Below the pieces are notes generated by a model. The model made no database searches. It saw only the letters and a list, made by a program, of their open reading frames with translations, and had not been told where the DNA came from. A stretch of DNA of 64,000 nucleotides, taken from Steromphala cineraria (lineage: Eukaryota; Mollusca; Gastropoda; Trochida; Trochidae). The stretch lies in assembly GCA_916613615.1 (NCBI GenBank), contig OU744723.1, forward strand, positions 26,248,710 through 26,312,709, written 5' to 3'. This document shows, piece by piece, positions 63,401-64,000 of the stretch (the first letter of the stretch is position 1; each line of letters opens with the position of its first letter). A program made the translations under genes and the position numbers.

Positions 63401-64000
63401 TTTTTACACATCAAAACATTGTTCTGACAAAGTTTCAAGAAACAAAAAGCAACTTAACTCACTTTGTGAGCATGTTGATCGCTAACCCTTATCTAACCCT
63501 ACCGCTATCCACTAATTTGACAAAAATGGTGTTTCTTAGATCTGAAAATATTCCGGAAATAACAGGCCAAAAAGACTTTTTACATATCAAAACATTGTTC
63601 TGACAAAGTGTCAAGAAAAAAAAAGCAACTTAACTCACTTTGTGAGCAAAGTCATCGCTAACCCTTATTTAACCCTAACCCTATCCACTAATGTGACAAA
63701 AATGGTGTTTCTTAAAACTGAAGATATTCCGGAAATAACAGGCCAAAAAGACTTTTTACACATCAAAACATTGTTCTGACAAAGTGTCAAGAAACAAAAA
63801 GCAACTTAACTCACTTTGTGACCATGTTGATTGCTAACCCTTATTTAACCCTAACCCTATCCACTAATGTGACAAAAATGGTGTTTATAAAACTGAAGAT
63901 ATTCCGGAAATAACAGGCCAAAAAGACTTTTTACATATCAAAACAATGTTCTGACAAAGTGTCAAGAAACAAAAAACAACTTAACTCACTTTGTGACCAT
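54450..64000. repeat. Segment repeated at +6,151 and +7,906 bp
   Basis: The run ending in the rare CCCTTATCTAACCCTACCGC unit at 55,580 recurs at 61,731 and 63,486. The unit with GTGCCAAAAATGGTGTTTAT at 54,910 recurs at 61,061 and 62,816. The last two copies lie 1,755 bp apart, about 10 units. The third copy runs to the window end, so more may follow. Confidence 0.8.
58445..60585. repeat. Higher-order duplication, period 1,054 bp (6 units)
   Basis: The CCGGGAATAACAGG unit followed by CATATCAAACCATTG occurs at 58,806 and 59,860. The GAGCAAAGTGCTCGCTAACC variant and the CTTTTTTCATAATTACAAC unit also recur 1,054 bp apart. Only a few single-base differences were noticed. Confidence 0.8.

Larger units (their letters stand above)
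24663..64000. repeat. Telomere-motif satellite array, right segment (continues past the window)
   Basis: About 39 kb of tandem units of about 175-178 bp with no other sequence inserted. A typical unit holds CTAACCCTTATTTAACCCTA followed by ACCCTATCC, so two to four telomere hexamers lie within about 30 bp. Main subfamilies differ at three places: GAGCATGTTGAT, GAGCAAAGTGAT, GACCATGTTGAT or GACTATGTTGAT; AAAACTGAAG, AGATCTGAAG or AAACCTAAG; and CACTAATGTGACAAAAATGG or CAACTTATTTGTGAAAATTGG. Open frames of 60-83 codons across units are by-products of repetition. Confidence 0.96.

Noticed and set aside
18420..64000. CRISPR-like regular repeats
   Set aside because: Units of about 176 bp follow one another head to tail with no unique spacers, in animal nuclear DNA. 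It is a satellite.
18420..64000. A true telomere
   Set aside because: Telomere hexamers occur only as short islands inside a 176-bp unit, never as a continuous run, and the orientation would point to the left.

Overview
The window is AT-rich animal nuclear DNA. It contains tRNA-derived SINEs, decayed non-LTR retrotransposons, a piggyBac transposon, spliceosomal-type signals and a satellite carrying the TTAGGG-type telomere motif. The SINE style (tRNA head, conserved central part, L2/CR1-like tail ending in ATT repeats) and the LINE protein style suggest a marine invertebrate, most likely a mollusc such as a bivalve. That placement is inference; the sequence contains no host gene to confirm it. 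I see no intact protein-coding gene, no rRNA and no functional tRNA.

Bases 1-14,880 are gene-poor DNA with repeat debris. A nested insertion lies at 1-620: a SINE inside a TA-flanked inverted-repeat element inside a dispersed repeat whose empty counterpart is at 4,848-5,024. Two CTAG-rich arrays, matching the heat-shock-element spacing rule, lie in opposite orientation at 1.4 and 12.5 kb. Three more tRNA-like SINE heads, a 5'-truncated LINE fragment on the minus strand (6.6-7.3 kb) and a long GA microsatellite (9.9-10.3 kb) complete this part.

Bases 14,880-18,400 hold one nearly full ORF2 of a non-LTR retrotransposon (endonuclease, reverse transcriptase, C-terminal region), broken by stops and frameshifts.

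From about 18,420 to the window end runs a tandem satellite of about 176 bp per unit, roughly 230 units. Each typical unit carries a short telomere-like block (TAACCCTAACCCTA). The array is interrupted once, at 19,765-24,662, by a 4.9-kb piggyBac element with recognisable terminal repeats and TTAA target sites but a transposase gene with four frameshifts and one stop. The array has higher-order structure: tandem segmental copies with periods of 3,527, 1,568, about 1,746, 1,755 and 1,054 bp, several monomer subfamilies, and a change of composition near 49 kb.

Nothing here forms an operon or pathway. The region is best read as a subtelomere-like or heterochromatic satellite block bordered by dead transposons. 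The most interesting parts are the satellite's architecture and its telomeric block, the odd piggyBac junction, and the heat-shock-element-like arrays.
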